Source: Variovorax saccharolyticus
GTDB taxonomy: Bacteria; Pseudomonadota; Gammaproteobacteria; Burkholderiales; Burkholderiaceae_C
NCBI RefSeq assembly: GCF_030316765.1
Contig: NZ_JASZYT010000001.1
Location: 806,001 to 870,000 of the forward strand
Direction: 5' to 3'
Length of the DNA: 64,000 bases
Shown: positions 8,974-17,360 of the stretch, one piece after another
How positions within the stretch are numbered: the first letter of the stretch is position 1
Layout: every line of letters starts with the position of its first letter
Notes under the pieces: model-generated
Database searches by the model: none
The model's input: the letters and a program-made list of their open reading frames with translations, nothing else
Told to the model about the DNA's origin: nothing
Translations under genes and position numbers: made by a program

Positions 8974-10119
8974 CTAAAACTTGTCCCGGCCGGCGACGCG
9001 GGCGACGATCCGGAGATCGGGCCCGACTGCGTCGAAGGAGGTGAATTCGAGCGCCATGACGTCGGTCAGCGCGCTCAGCGCGCCGCCTGCGTAAGGCCGG
9101 CTGGCGATGCCGAGGCCATCGCCGATGAACTTGGGCGCCAGGTACAGCAGGATCTCGTCGACCAGCCCTTCTCGCATCAGCGAGCCATTGAGCTTGTGGC
9201 CGGCCTCGACATGCAGCTCGTTGACTTCGCGCCGGGCCAGGTCGCCGAGCAGGGCGGCCAGGTCGACCTTGCCGTCGGCGTTGGCCAGGCAGTGCACGCT
9301 GGCGCCGCGGGCTTCGAGCGCCCGCGCCTTGACGTCGTCGCGCTCGGCGGCATAGATCCAGACCGGGCGCTCGATCTCGAACAGCCGCGCGTCGGGCGGC
9401 GTCTGCAGGCGGCTGTCGACGATCACCAGCGGCGGCTGGCGCGTCGTTTCGACCAGCCGGACGTCGAGCCGCGGGTCGTCCTCGATCACCGTGCCCACCC
9501 CGGTCAGGATGGCGCCGGCGCGGGCGCGCCAGGCGTGGCCGTCGGTGCGCGCCTTTTCGGAGGTGATCCATTGGCTGGTGCCGTTTTCGAGCGCGGTCTT
9601 GCCATCGAGCGAAGCTGCGGCCTTGAGACGGACCCAGGGCGACTTGCGGGCCATCCGGCTGAAGAATCCGAGGTTGAGCTCGCGCGCCTCGGCGGCCAGC
9701 TGCCCGATCTGGACGTCGACGCCGGCGGCGCGCAGGCGTTCGAAGCCCTGGCCCGCGACCAGCGGATTCGGGTCGGCGATCGAAGCCACGACCCTGCGGA
9801 TGCCGGCCTCGACCAACGCATCGCAGCAGGGGCCGGTGCGGCCGTGGTGGGCGCAGGGCTCGAGCGTCACGAAAGCGGTCGCGCCGGCCGTCGATGCGCC
9901 GCGCGCCGCGGCATCGCGCAGCGCCATCACCTCGGCGTGCGGGCCACCGGTGCGTTGGGTATGTCCGCTGCCGACGATCCGGCCGTCGGCGGCCAGGATG
10001 ACGCAGCCGACGGCCGGATTCGGGGGCGCCGTGGTGCTGGCCGCGCGGGCCAGCGACAGGGCCAGGCGCATCGCTTCGTCGGCGGTCAATGGCGAACTCG
10101 GGGCAGGCGTCGGGGTCAT
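8974..10119 (-). CDS. ribD: Bifunctional diaminohydroxyphosphoribosylaminopyrimidine deaminase / 5-amino-6-(5-phosphoribosylamino)uracil reductase
   Basis: RibD performs the second and third steps of riboflavin synthesis. The 381-residue protein has an N-terminal cytidine-deaminase-like zinc domain: the HAEVMAL motif carries the catalytic glutamate, and PCAHHGRTGPCCDALV carries the zinc cysteines. The C-terminal reductase domain (from about residue 160) shows RLKAAASLDGKTAL, SEKARTDGHAWRARAGAI and GVGTVIEDDPRLDVR. The start was chosen at the ATG giving MTPTPAPSS; an in-frame ATG 12 codons earlier is possible but overlaps the pilE end. It is 17 nt downstream of the pilin gene, with no terminator seen between them. 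Confidence 0.94.
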   Translation of the reverse strand: MTPTPAPSSPLTADEAMRLALSLARAASTTAPPNPAVGCVILAADGRIVGSGHTQRTGGPHAEVMALRDAAARGASTAGATAFVTLEPCAHHGRTGPCCDALVEAGIRRVVASIADPNPLVAGQGFERLRAAGVDVQIGQLAAEARELNLGFFSRMARKSPWVRLKAAASLDGKTALENGTSQWITSEKARTDGHAWRARAGAILTGVGTVIEDDPRLDVRLVETTRQPPLVIVDSRLQTPPDARLFEIERPVWIYAAERDDVKARALEARGASVHCLANADGKVDLAALLGDLARREVNELHVEAGHKLNGSLMREGLVDEILLYLAPKFIGDGLGIASRPYAGGALSALTDVMALEFTSFDAVGPDLRIVARVAGRDKF

Positions 10120-10136
10120 GCGAAGGAGGGGTGTTT

Positions 10137-10565
10137 TCAGCGGTTCCAGCATTCCGCCTGGAGTTCGTCCGCAGCGCCGGCGGCGGCGAGCCCGCGCACA
10201 CCGGCGTGGTCGAGTGTGTAGCCGCCGCACCGGTCGCCGGCTTGGGTGCCCAGAGGAAGTGCGGTCAAAGTGTAGCCGCTGCCCTGGGCGTCGGCGGGCT
10301 CGAAGACGATCCGGTAGCTGCCCGAAGGGACGGACCGCAGGCTTTCGGGAAAGTCCGCGGGGTCGTCTGGATAGCGGCCGGTGGCGGTCGCTGCGCGCTC
10401 GAGCCAGTGTGCCGCCTGCAGCAGCCCGGCGCGGGCCTCCGCGCGCAGAGCGCGCTGCACATGGGCCTGGTAGCTGGGCAGTGCCAGCGCCGCCAGGATG
10501 GCGACCAGCGCCAGCACCACCAGCAGTTCGATCAGCGTGAAGCCGGGCTGCCAGCGGCGCGTCAT
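10137..10565 (-). CDS. pilE: Type IV pilin-like protein PilE (minor pilin)
   Basis: A 142-residue prepilin with a short basic leader MTRRWQPG, cleaved before phenylalanine, and then the class III signal/helix FTLIELLVVLALVAILAALA with Glu5 present. Two cysteines near the C-terminus (GDRC and QAEC) could form the D-region disulphide. It is the last gene of the minor-pilin cluster, in the place occupied by pilE in the Pseudomonas fimU-pilV-W-X-Y1-E operon. The start overlaps the pilY1 stop as ATGA. It is probably a minor or initiating pilin at the pilus tip rather than the major pilin. Confidence 0.88.
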   Translation of the reverse strand: MTRRWQPGFTLIELLVVLALVAILAALALPSYQAHVQRALRAEARAGLLQAAHWLERAATATGRYPDDPADFPESLRSVPSGSYRIVFEPADAQGSGYTLTALPLGTQAGDRCGGYTLDHAGVRGLAAAGAADELQAECWNR

Positions 10566-12724
10566 TGCAGTTGCCGCCAACCCGGGCGCAGCAGGATGCT
10601 CCCCAGGCGTTGCATCGGCGGCGCCACCGCCTGGCCGGGCGCGGAGATCGATCTCTCGAGCCGGTCGCTCCGGATGCCGATGCCGAGGCCGGTTTCCAGC
10701 CGCGAAGGCTGGCCGCCGATGGCGGCCGGCAGGTGGGCGTAGAGCGTCGACCGGGGCGCCGAGCCGTTGTGGATGTCGAGTGTGGTGCGAAAGCGCCTGG
10801 CGGGCGTCGGCGGCAGGTCGAGGCTGCTGCCGGGCGCAGGCACCTGGCTCCAGACATCGATCAGGTCGCCCTCGAACCAGCCCGGGTTCTGCAGCACGCG
10901 CTCGCCCGGCAGTGGCAGGTCGAGGAACCAGCCACGCCGCGCTTCGCTGCCGGCGTACGGCACCGGCCGCGATGACACGGTGCCGGCGCCGTGGGCGTCG
11001 TCCAGCTGCACGCTCTGGGCGACCAGGCCCGTGCGCCCGTTGGCGACGGGCCCCCGGCCGGTGCCGAAGCGCGGTGCCGGTTCGCCGGCCTGGCCGGCCG
11101 TGGCATGGCGCAGGATCGGCGTGTCGTCGTGGATCCCGTAGATCGTCTGTCCCTGGAGACCCGGACCGTCGGCGGGCGCGTTTCGACGGCCGGTGCCGAA
11201 GGCCACGATCAGACCGCCTTGCGGATGGGCCTTCCAGACCGGCGCCGCGGTGATCGGCTGGCGAATGGCCGCGGACGCGTCGCGCGCCACGAACAGCGGA
11301 GCGCCGTCGAACGCGGTCTTCCAGCTTCCTGCGGTTGCCGCGCGGAGGTCGAACTTCCACAGGTTGCCGAGCAGGTCGCCCGCGTAGGCGACATCGGCCG
11401 TGCCGTTGCCGTCGAGATCGATCAGCCGCGGCACGCCGAGCCCGTTGCCCGGGCCGGGGGCGGCGCTGATGCCGAGCAACTCGCGGTTGCGGTCGAGGTA
11501 CTGGACCAGCAGCACCGCGGCCCCGCTGGCGCTGCGCTCGCCGTTGCCGATCACCAGCGCCCAGCGGCCGTCGTTCATGGGGGTGATCTGGCGGCTGATC
11601 GAAGGATCGCCGGCTTCGGTCGCGGGCTCGCCCATGATCTCGCCGATGTCGTCGTCCAGGCTCGTGGCCGCGCTGCGATCCAGCACGACCACGCGTTCGG
11701 CGCGGGTTCGAGCGAACGCCGCCGGGTCGGTGACGTCGAGCACGAAGTAGCCCCTGCCGCCGGCGCCGAGGAAGCCGGCGAGGTAGCTACGCCAGCCGCC
11801 GGGATCGCGTGTGCCCGGCGCGCCCAGGTACAGGTCGCCGACCAGGGGCGAGCCGTCGACCAGCGGCGCTGGCCGCCAGTCCGGACGGGTGAGTCGGGCC
11901 AACCGGGCGTGCAGGCCTTCAGGGACGTAGGCGATTCTTTCCTCGCCGGTGCTGGCGTCGAAGCCGTGCAGCATGCCGTCGCCGGCGCCCACGTAAAGCA
12001 TTGGCGGGCGCGCGGCCAGGGCGCGGCGGAAGCCGGCGTGGTCTTCGGTCGAGTAGGCCGCGGCCGGCGCCGGTTGGTGCCAGAGCCTGGAATTCACGAT
12101 CTCGCCATGTCGGGAGCTGCGGCGCCGCAGCGGCCCGCCCGGATTTCCCCCTTGCTCCTTGCCGCGGTCGCCGCGCAGGTAGGCCAGGCGGTCCTTGGCG
12201 TTGGCCTCCGCAGCGGCAGGGTCCGATGCGCCGTCTTCTGGGTCCATGAGCGCCGACTGCTGGGCCGGCGACAGCGAAGCCCATTCCCAGGGAATGCCGA
12301 CGGCGGGCACACCGCTGCCGGTGCTGCGGGCCGAAAGCACGACGCGGGCCGCCGGCCAGTCGTCGCCGTGGGCGTCCATGACGGAGGCGGTGGAACGGGG
12401 CCGCGCGGGGCGGGCGGGCTCGGCGTCGGTGGCGGCGGTCGCCGGCAGTTCGCCCCACAGTCCGCGCGCATCCGCTGTCGGGCTGCCGGGCCGGAGCGCG
12501 TAGCCGGTGACCGATCCGGTCCAGCCGGCGGTGTCATAGCCGGCCGCGAACAGCGCAGCCGCATGGCGGTCCGAGCGCGCACTGGCGGCCAGCGAACTCA
12601 GGTGCGCCGTGGTCCGCTGCGTTGGCGGCGAGCCCGGTGGCGCGTCGAGCACCTCTGCGGTGGCGGCGGCGGCCCCGATGGCCGTGGCGAATGCCGAGGC
12701 CTGCTTCACAAGTGCCCGTCTCAT
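10562..12724 (-). CDS. pilY1: PilY1-like type IV pilus tip/biogenesis protein, short form
   Basis: A 720-residue protein whose C-terminal two thirds match the PilY1/PilC beta-propeller domain. Recognisable parts are MLYVGAGDGMLHGFDASTGE, DGRWALVIGNGERS and the calcium-loop-like DLDGNGTADVAYAGD. Earlier, residues ~45-75 (FAAGYDTAGWTGSVTGYAL) match the segment just before the propeller in longer PilY1 proteins. The usual N-terminal von Willebrand-type A region is absent; family members commonly exceed 1,000 residues. The N-terminus MRRALVKQASAFATAIGAAA looks like a weak export signal. Upstream sequence is a complete pilX, so no frameshifted N-terminal piece is hidden there. It would act at the pilus tip in retraction control and adhesion. 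Confidence 0.85.
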   Translation of the reverse strand: MRRALVKQASAFATAIGAAAATAEVLDAPPGSPPTQRTTAHLSSLAASARSDRHAAALFAAGYDTAGWTGSVTGYALRPGSPTADARGLWGELPATAATDAEPARPARPRSTASVMDAHGDDWPAARVVLSARSTGSGVPAVGIPWEWASLSPAQQSALMDPEDGASDPAAAEANAKDRLAYLRGDRGKEQGGNPGGPLRRRSSRHGEIVNSRLWHQPAPAAAYSTEDHAGFRRALAARPPMLYVGAGDGMLHGFDASTGEERIAYVPEGLHARLARLTRPDWRPAPLVDGSPLVGDLYLGAPGTRDPGGWRSYLAGFLGAGGRGYFVLDVTDPAAFARTRAERVVVLDRSAATSLDDDIGEIMGEPATEAGDPSISRQITPMNDGRWALVIGNGERSASGAAVLLVQYLDRNRELLGISAAPGPGNGLGVPRLIDLDGNGTADVAYAGDLLGNLWKFDLRAATAGSWKTAFDGAPLFVARDASAAIRQPITAAPVWKAHPQGGLIVAFGTGRRNAPADGPGLQGQTIYGIHDDTPILRHATAGQAGEPAPRFGTGRGPVANGRTGLVAQSVQLDDAHGAGTVSSRPVPYAGSEARRGWFLDLPLPGERVLQNPGWFEGDLIDVWSQVPAPGSSLDLPPTPARRFRTTLDIHNGSAPRSTLYAHLPAAIGGQPSRLETGLGIGIRSDRLERSISAPGQAVAPPMQRLGSILLRPGWRQLQ

Positions 12725-12727
12725 GGC

Positions 12728-13333
12728 TCAGGACCTCGTCTTCTTGCGCACCAGCGTGCTCTGGATCACGGCTTGCGTCGCTGGCTTGCGTCCCTTGCCC
12801 ACGGCCGTGACCCGGTAGATGTACGGCTGGTCGGCATCGGGGGCCAGCCGCTCGGCCTCGCCGCCTGCCGTCGCCGCCGAAGTGTCGTAGTGCAGCAGTT
12901 CGACCCAGTACCAGCCCTGCGTCCGCGAAACCGCGACCTTCTTCATGGCCTCGAGTGCCGCGCGATCGCCCCAGAAGCGCGGCGGAATCCGGTCGGGGAT
13001 GCAAAGGCCTGCGGCGCACGAAGGGGTGGACGTGCCGAGCCGGGCCTGCAGGGCGATCAGTTCGGCACGGCTTCGGGGGTAGGTGTGCCGGTCGTTCGAA
13101 GCCGCCGCGGGCAGGCTCGAATCCTCGCGCCGGATCTCGGATTCGGCCTCGCGAAGGAGCGCCTGCGCCCCCTCGAGCGCGCGCTGGTAGTCGCTCTCGT
13201 TGCCGGTCGCCGCCTCGTCCAGCAGCGCCGTGCGCGAGGCCGTGAGCACCAGCAGCGTGGCCAGCAGCGCCGTGACCATCACGACCGGCAGCGAGAAGCC
13301 GGCTTGCGATCGTGCGATGGGCGTGGCGAGCAT
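12728..13333 (-). CDS. pilX: Minor pilin assembly protein PilX
   Basis: A 201-residue prepilin-type protein. The leader MLATPIARSQAG is followed by FSLPVVMVTALLATLLVLTA, in which Glu5 is replaced, as is usual for PilX. Downstream are a helical stalk and a domain with cysteines (PSCAAGLCIPDR), ending in YIYRVTAVGKGRKPATQAVI, typical of PilX C-termini. PilX helps form the tip priming complex with PilV, PilW, PilY1 and PilE. It sits between pilW and pilY1, with spacings of 9 and 3 nt. Confidence 0.88.
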   Translation of the reverse strand: MLATPIARSQAGFSLPVVMVTALLATLLVLTASRTALLDEAATGNESDYQRALEGAQALLREAESEIRREDSSLPAAASNDRHTYPRSRAELIALQARLGTSTPSCAAGLCIPDRIPPRFWGDRAALEAMKKVAVSRTQGWYWVELLHYDTSAATAGGEAERLAPDADQPYIYRVTAVGKGRKPATQAVIQSTLVRKKTRS

Positions 13334-13342
13334 GCGTCCGCC

Positions 13343-14131
13343 CTACCGGGTCCGCAGGTGAAAGAGGTTGCGAAAGACCAGGTGCGTTCGGCCGCCGTGC
13401 GGTCTGTCGTCGCCGGCGCAGCCGCGGTAGGACCCGGTGGCCTTCGGGCCCTGCTCGTCGCCGCGCAGGTCGAGGCAGATCTCGATCGCGGTCACGGAGG
13501 ACCAGAGATTCGCGGCTTGGACCTCGCTGGCGTCCATGTGCCGGATGCCGGCGCCGCTGTCGACCCGGTAGTCGACCTGGAAATCGGCGACGTTGCCGAT
13601 CACGGGCTGCGAGGTCTTGATGCCGCGGCACAGCAGTTGTCCCTTGGCGTCGAGCGAAAAGGCGGCGCGGACCTGCTCCTGCTCCTGGTTGTCGACATTG
13701 GTCCCGGTGCAGTCGTATTGGGCCCAGTTCCTCGGCGAGCCGCTGCCTGCGGGCCAGCGGCCTCGCGCGTAGCCGATCGATACGCTGTCGGACCGGCCAC
13801 CCGCGCCTTCGGTGCCGGCGACCGAAGGCGCGGTTTCGCCAGGCCCCGCGGGCTCGACGCCGAAGGCGTGGAGCCCGGTGGCTTCGTCGCGCCAGGGCTC
13901 CAGCGTGCTCGCCTGGCGCAACTGCTGGCCGATGACCTGCAGCGCATGCGAGCCCTGCTGCTGCAACTGGCTCAGGTCGCTGATGCTGGCGGCCGCGCTG
14001 CGGGTCAGCAGCAGCGTGGAGAAGGCGGTGGCGATCACGAGCAGGCCGACCGCCATGCCGGCCAGCAGTTCGACCAGGCTCAGGCCGCATTGCCGGCGGC
14101 GCGGGCCTGCATGGGGGTCAAGGACTGACAT
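13343..14131 (-). CDS. pilW: Minor pilin assembly protein PilW
   Basis: A 262-residue protein with prepilin leader MSVLDPHAGPRRRQCG and hydrophobic helix LSLVELLAGMAVGLLVIATA (Glu5 kept). A long C-terminal domain follows, containing NWAQYDCTGTNV and ending HLVFRNLFHLRTR, characteristic of PilW proteins. The ATG chosen puts a plausible cleavage site after residue 16 and overlaps pilV by 14 nt. A longer frame upstream would lie wholly within pilV. It is part of the tip complex of type IV pili. Confidence 0.88.
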   Translation of the reverse strand: MSVLDPHAGPRRRQCGLSLVELLAGMAVGLLVIATAFSTLLLTRSAAASISDLSQLQQQGSHALQVIGQQLRQASTLEPWRDEATGLHAFGVEPAGPGETAPSVAGTEGAGGRSDSVSIGYARGRWPAGSGSPRNWAQYDCTGTNVDNQEQEQVRAAFSLDAKGQLLCRGIKTSQPVIGNVADFQVDYRVDSGAGIRHMDASEVQAANLWSSVTAIEICLDLRGDEQGPKATGSYRGCAGDDRPHGGRTHLVFRNLFHLRTR

Positions 14132-14672
14132 GGCCGAGATGACAAAGGAGCCCGGCGGGGCAGCGCACGCCGGCCACAAGGGGACCGGCATTGAACGGGG
14201 CGTCGAACGCTGCGTCGGACCCCGCACGCGCGCTGCCGCGCCAGGCGACCATCACGCCCAGCGTCCGCGCATCCATGGGCGGCGGATCGGGGCTCGTCTC
14301 GAACACCATGCCGCGGCCCTGGGGCAGGGTGGCCGCAATGGCCTGTTTCCAGCCGACGATGTCCAGCCGCGCGAGCGTGGCGGCGTCGCATGCGGCGTCG
14401 CGGCAGGCTGGCGACGGTGCCGGCAGCTCCCACTGGCCGGCCTCGGCCGGCAAGGGGCGCATCCCGAGGGGATGGGCGCGGATGCGTTCGCCCAGGTCCT
14501 CGATCAGGCGGATCGCTTGGGCGCGATGAACGGTGGTCCGGGCATCGGCCAGCGCACGAAGCTGCACGCCGAGCAGGCCGAAGGCGACCAAGGCCAGCAG
14601 GGTCAGCGAGACCAGTGATTCGAGCAGCGTGATGCCCTGCTGCAGGTGCGGGCGGCCGGCGCGGTTCAGCAT
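14118..14672 (-). CDS. pilV: Minor pilin PilV
   Basis: A 184-residue protein. Its leader MLNRAGRPHLQQG is followed by ITLLESLVSLTLLALVAFGL, carrying the conserved Glu5 and the long hydrophobic N-terminal helix of type IV minor pilins. The helix continues LGVQLRALADARTTVHRAQA, typical of PilV. Two cysteine pairs (ACRDAACDA and VRCPAGLLC) may stabilise the globular head. It overlaps fimT by 7 nt and pilW by 14 nt. Confidence 0.88.
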   Translation of the reverse strand: MLNRAGRPHLQQGITLLESLVSLTLLALVAFGLLGVQLRALADARTTVHRAQAIRLIEDLGERIRAHPLGMRPLPAEAGQWELPAPSPACRDAACDAATLARLDIVGWKQAIAATLPQGRGMVFETSPDPPPMDARTLGVMVAWRGSARAGSDAAFDAPFNAGPLVAGVRCPAGLLCHLGHVSP

Positions 14673-15232
14673 CTGTCGGTGCCGTGAAGGGTCTGGAGCC
14701 GGCCAGCGGACGACATGCACATGACCCTCGCGGCCTTGTCGTCGCTGCTGCGCTCGGGCCTCAGCGTGAAGCGGAAGGCGCCCAGGTTGTGAAAGCGGCC
14801 CGAGCGGTTGAGGTTCAGGTAGGTCGAAGGGGCGGCGACGCTGACCGTCGCCTGTACGCCGCGGGGCGCCGGCCAGGCCTGGATCAAGGCCTCGCCGGGG
14901 TCGTGCCGCCCGTTGCCGTCGGTGTCGGCGAACAGCGTCCAGCCGCAGCTCCAGTCCTGCTCGCTCGCCGGCGTGCATCCGCCGCCCGAAGCCCGGCGCA
15001 GCGTGACGCCGCCGCCGCGCCGGATGGCCTCCGATCGCGCCGTGTAGAGGGCGGAACGCAGGCCTTCCTCGGCAGCGCGCAGGCGGTAGCGCTCGAGGGT
15101 CCGGCCGAAGCCCGGCATCGCGAGCCCGGCCAGGACCGCAACGATCGCGAGCACCGCCAGCACCTCGACCAGCGTGAAGCCGGACATCGGCGCGACGGGC
15201 GCGAAACGGGAAAGGGGGGCGGACTCGGGCAT
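14666..15232 (-). CDS. fimT: Minor pilin FimT/FimU (GspH family)
   Basis: A 188-residue GspH/FimT-family prepilin. The cleavage motif is MSG before FTLVEVLAVLAIVAVLAGLA, followed by the family stretch RSALYTARSEAIRRGGGVTL and the turn FADTDGNGRHDPGEALI. The ATG at 15232 gives an 18-residue leader; an ATG at 15187 would leave only MSG, which is too short for a prepilin leader. It is the first gene of the pilus chain. The 140 nt before it hold no convincing promoter box that I can point to. Confidence 0.86.
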   Translation of the reverse strand: MPESAPLSRFAPVAPMSGFTLVEVLAVLAIVAVLAGLAMPGFGRTLERYRLRAAEEGLRSALYTARSEAIRRGGGVTLRRASGGGCTPASEQDWSCGWTLFADTDGNGRHDPGEALIQAWPAPRGVQATVSVAAPSTYLNLNRSGRFHNLGAFRFTLRPERSSDDKAARVMCMSSAGRLQTLHGTDRC

Positions 15233-15372
15233 GACGGCCCGGATGCTAGAAGGCGTCGCGCCGTCCGTGGCGGCCAGGCGCCTGCCGGGCCGCACGCGCG
15301 GGCGAGCGGTGGCTGGCTGCTCCGCTGTGACGATTCAGGACGAAGTTGGCGGCAAGCTGACCCGCCGTGAGC

Positions 15373-15816
15373 TCAGATGTCCCTGAGCAACTGCCTGAAT
15401 TCGTCGACGTCCTCGAAGCTGCGGTACACCGACGCGAAGCGCACGTAGGCCACCTTGTCGAGTTTCTTGAGCTCCCGCATGACCAGTTCCCCGACCTTGG
15501 TCGATTCGATCTCGCGCCAGCCGCTGGACAGCAGCTTCTGCTCGATGCGCAGCAGCGCGTTGTCGATCTGCTCGATGCTCACGGGGCGCTTGCGCAGCGC
15601 CAGCATCATCGAGGCGCGCACCTTGCCGGTGTCGAAATCGGCCCGGCTGCCGTCCTTCTTGACGACCACCGGAAAGTTGACGTCCGGCCGCTCGTAGGTG
15701 GTGAAGCGCTTGTCGCAGCCACCGCACTGGCGCCGGCGGCGCACGAAGTCGCCGTCTTCCGAGACCCGGGTCTCCATGACCTGGGTTTCCAGATGACCGC
15801 AGAAGGGGCACTTCAT
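15373..15816 (-). CDS. nrdR: Transcriptional repressor NrdR
   Basis: NrdR represses ribonucleotide reductase genes, sensing ATP/dATP through an ATP-cone. The 147-residue protein has the N-terminal zinc ribbon MKCPFCGH...[17 protein letters not shown] (four cysteines) and the ATP-cone from about residue 49 ([20 protein letters not shown] to [14 protein letters not shown]). Length and sequence are canonical. It lies 15 nt behind glyA on the same strand, a common betaproteobacterial pairing, so it is probably cotranscribed with glyA from the ZTP-controlled leader. Confidence 0.97.
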   Translation of the reverse strand: MKCPFCGHLETQVMETRVSEDGDFVRRRRQCGGCDKRFTTYERPDVNFPVVVKKDGSRADFDTGKVRASMMLALRKRPVSIEQIDNALLRIEQKLLSSGWREIESTKVGELVMRELKKLDKVAYVRFASVYRSFEDVDEFRQLLRDI

Positions 15817-15831
15817 GCGCTGTCGTGCCGG

Positions 15832-17076
15832 TTACTTGTAGACCGGGAAGCGGCTCGTGAGCGCATGCACCTTGGCCCGCACGGCGTCGATGTTCGCCGT
15901 GTCGCGCGGGTTCTCGAGCACGTCGGCGATCAGGTTGGCGGTGGCGCGCGCTTCCTCGTCCTTGAAGCCGCGGGTGGTCATCGCCGGCGTGCCGATGCGC
16001 ACGCCGCTGGTCACCATCGGCTTCTCGGGGTCGTTCGGGATCGCGTTCTTGTTGATCGTCATGTGGGCGGCGCCCAGCACGGCTTCGGCTTCCTTGCCGG
16101 TGATGCCCTTGGCGCGCAGGTCGACCAGCATCACGTGGCTTTCGGTGCGGCCGCTGACGATGCGCAGGCCGCGCTCGGTCAGCGTCTCGGCGACGATCCG
16201 GGCATTGGTCACGACCTGCTGCTGGTAGGTCTTGAACTCGGGCGAGAGCGCTTCCTTGAAGGCCACGGCCTTGGCCGCGATCACGTGCATCAGCGGGCCG
16301 CCCTGCAGGCCCGGGAAGATGGCGCTGTTGATCGCCTTCTCGTGCTGGGCCTTCATCAGGATGATGCCGCCGCGCGGTCCGCGCAGGCTCTTGTGGGTGG
16401 TCGAGGTGACGACGTCGGCGTGCGGCACCGGATTCGGGTAGACGCCTGCGGCCACCAGGCCGGCGTAGTGGGCGATGTCGACCATGAAGATCGCGCCGAT
16501 GTCCTTCGCCACCTTGGCGAAGCGCTCGAAGTCGATCCGCAGCGAGTAGGCCGAGGCGCCCGCGATGATCAGCTTGGGCATGTGCTCGTGGGCCTTGCGC
16601 TCCATCGCGTCGTAGTCGATGGCTTCGTTGGCGTCCAGGCCGTAGCTCACGACGTTGAACCACTTGCCGCTCATGTTGAGCGGCATGCCGTGGGTCAGGT
16701 GGCCGCCTTCGGCCAGGCTCATGCCCATGATCGTGTCGCCGGGCTTCAGGAAGGCCAGCATGACGGCTTCGTTGGCCGAGGCGCCGCAATGCGGCTGCAC
16801 GTTGGCGGCGTCGGCGCCGAAGATCTGCTTGATGCGGTCGATGGCCAGCTGCTCGGCCACGTCGACGTGCTCGCAGCCGCCGTAATAGCGCTTGCCCGGA
16901 TAACCCTCGGCGTACTTGTTGGTGAGCTGCGAGCCCTGGGCGGCCATGACGGCCGGCGAGGCGTAGTTCTCGCTCGCGATCAGCTCGATGTGATGTTCCT
17001 GGCGGGCGTTTTCGGCCTGGATGGCAGCCCAGATTTCAGGATCGGTCTGTTCGACCAGGATGTTGCGGTGGTACAT
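15832..17076 (-). CDS. glyA: Serine hydroxymethyltransferase
   Basis: GlyA converts serine and tetrahydrofolate to glycine and 5,10-methylene-tetrahydrofolate, the main one-carbon source. The 414-residue protein shows [20 protein letters not shown], the YGGCEHVD loop, the PLP region [20 protein letters not shown] with the Schiff-base lysine, and [14 protein letters not shown]. Translation starts at the ATG with the ribosome binding site AAGGA at 17082-17086. The leader carries a ZTP riboswitch (17121-17239), which links expression to folate and one-carbon status. nrdR follows after 15 nt. Confidence 0.98.
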   Translation of the reverse strand: MYHRNILVEQTDPEIWAAIQAENARQEHHIELIASENYASPAVMAAQGSQLTNKYAEGYPGKRYYGGCEHVDVAEQLAIDRIKQIFGADAANVQPHCGASANEAVMLAFLKPGDTIMGMSLAEGGHLTHGMPLNMSGKWFNVVSYGLDANEAIDYDAMERKAHEHMPKLIIAGASAYSLRIDFERFAKVAKDIGAIFMVDIAHYAGLVAAGVYPNPVPHADVVTSTTHKSLRGPRGGIILMKAQHEKAINSAIFPGLQGGPLMHVIAAKAVAFKEALSPEFKTYQQQVVTNARIVAETLTERGLRIVSGRTESHVMLVDLRAKGITGKEAEAVLGAAHMTINKNAIPNDPEKPMVTSGVRIGTPAMTTRGFKDEEARATANLIADVLENPRDTANIDAVRAKVHALTSRFPVYK

Positions 17077-17098
17077 GGCAGTCCTTCAAGACGATGGT

Positions 17099-17121
17099 CC
17101 TTGTTCTTCAACCAAACAAGG
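17099..17121 (-). promoter_or_regulatory. Hairpin between ZTP aptamer and glyA ribosome binding site (candidate expression platform)
   Basis: On the minus strand CCTTGTT, a 9-nt loop and AACAAGG form a 7-bp hairpin. It starts at the 3' edge of the aptamer and ends 12 nt before the AAGGA ribosome binding site. No U-run follows, so if it is the switching element it more likely acts on translation than as an intrinsic terminator. The pairing is seen in the sequence; the switching role is inference. Confidence 0.45.
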
Positions 17122-17239
17122 GCTGCCCAGGCGAACGGCTGATCACCCGCAAACGAACCGCGGGCGGCACGCTTCCCAGTGGTAGTCCACGTCAGCGCAA
17201 TGCACCTGAAAAGGGTTGCGCCTATCGCCAGTCGCGTGC
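17121..17239 (-). promoter_or_regulatory. ZTP (pfl) riboswitch upstream of glyA
   Basis: The glyA leader contains, in the right order, the conserved blocks of the pfl/ZTP aptamer. On the minus strand these are GCGACTGGCG near 17226-17235, the hairpin GTGGACTACCACTGGGAAGC near 17171-17190, and CCGTTCGCCTGGGCAGCC at 17121-17138. The last holds the GCCTGGGC element of the 3' subdomain. ZTP riboswitches sense 5-aminoimidazole-4-carboxamide riboside triphosphate, an alarmone of 10-formyl-tetrahydrofolate shortage, and are known in front of glyA and purine/folate genes. A good -10 box lies so that the transcript would begin right at the aptamer. Confidence 0.85.
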
Positions 17240-17245
17240 TGGCCG

Positions 17246-17251
17246 AGTGTA
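17246..17251 (-). promoter_or_regulatory. Candidate -10 box for the glyA-nrdR transcript
   Basis: TACACT on the minus strand would place the transcription start near 17239, exactly at the 5' edge of the ZTP aptamer. No close match to TTGACA is found 16-18 nt upstream (GGGCGA at 17-nt spacing), so the assignment rests on the -10 box and its position. Confidence 0.4.
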
Positions 17252-17281
17252 GCCGACGCCGCGAGCCGTCGCCCAAAGACC

Positions 17282-17360
17282 TGGGCCGCCGCCGGGCCGC
17301 CCCAAGGCGGACTGCACCCCCTCGGGGGGCAGCGACGACACGCAGTGCGGCGCGTGGGGG
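17282..17360. repeat. GC-rich intergenic multi-hairpin element
   Basis: Between glyA and the lytic transglycosylase gene lies a run of short inverted repeats: CCGCC/GGCGG around CCAA (about 17298-17310), CTGCACCCCC/GGGGGGCAG (about 17312-17332) and CACGC/GCGTG (about 17339-17355). The composition and layout resemble extragenic elements that recur in Comamonadaceae genomes. That resemblance is from memory and was not tested. It immediately follows the transglycosylase stop and might terminate or protect that transcript. Confidence 0.5.

Noticed and set aside
10991-14128. A long plus-strand frame through the pilin cluster
   Set aside because: It is antisense to pilY1, pilX and pilW, which all have family motifs and correct overlaps; the frame encodes low-complexity sequence only.
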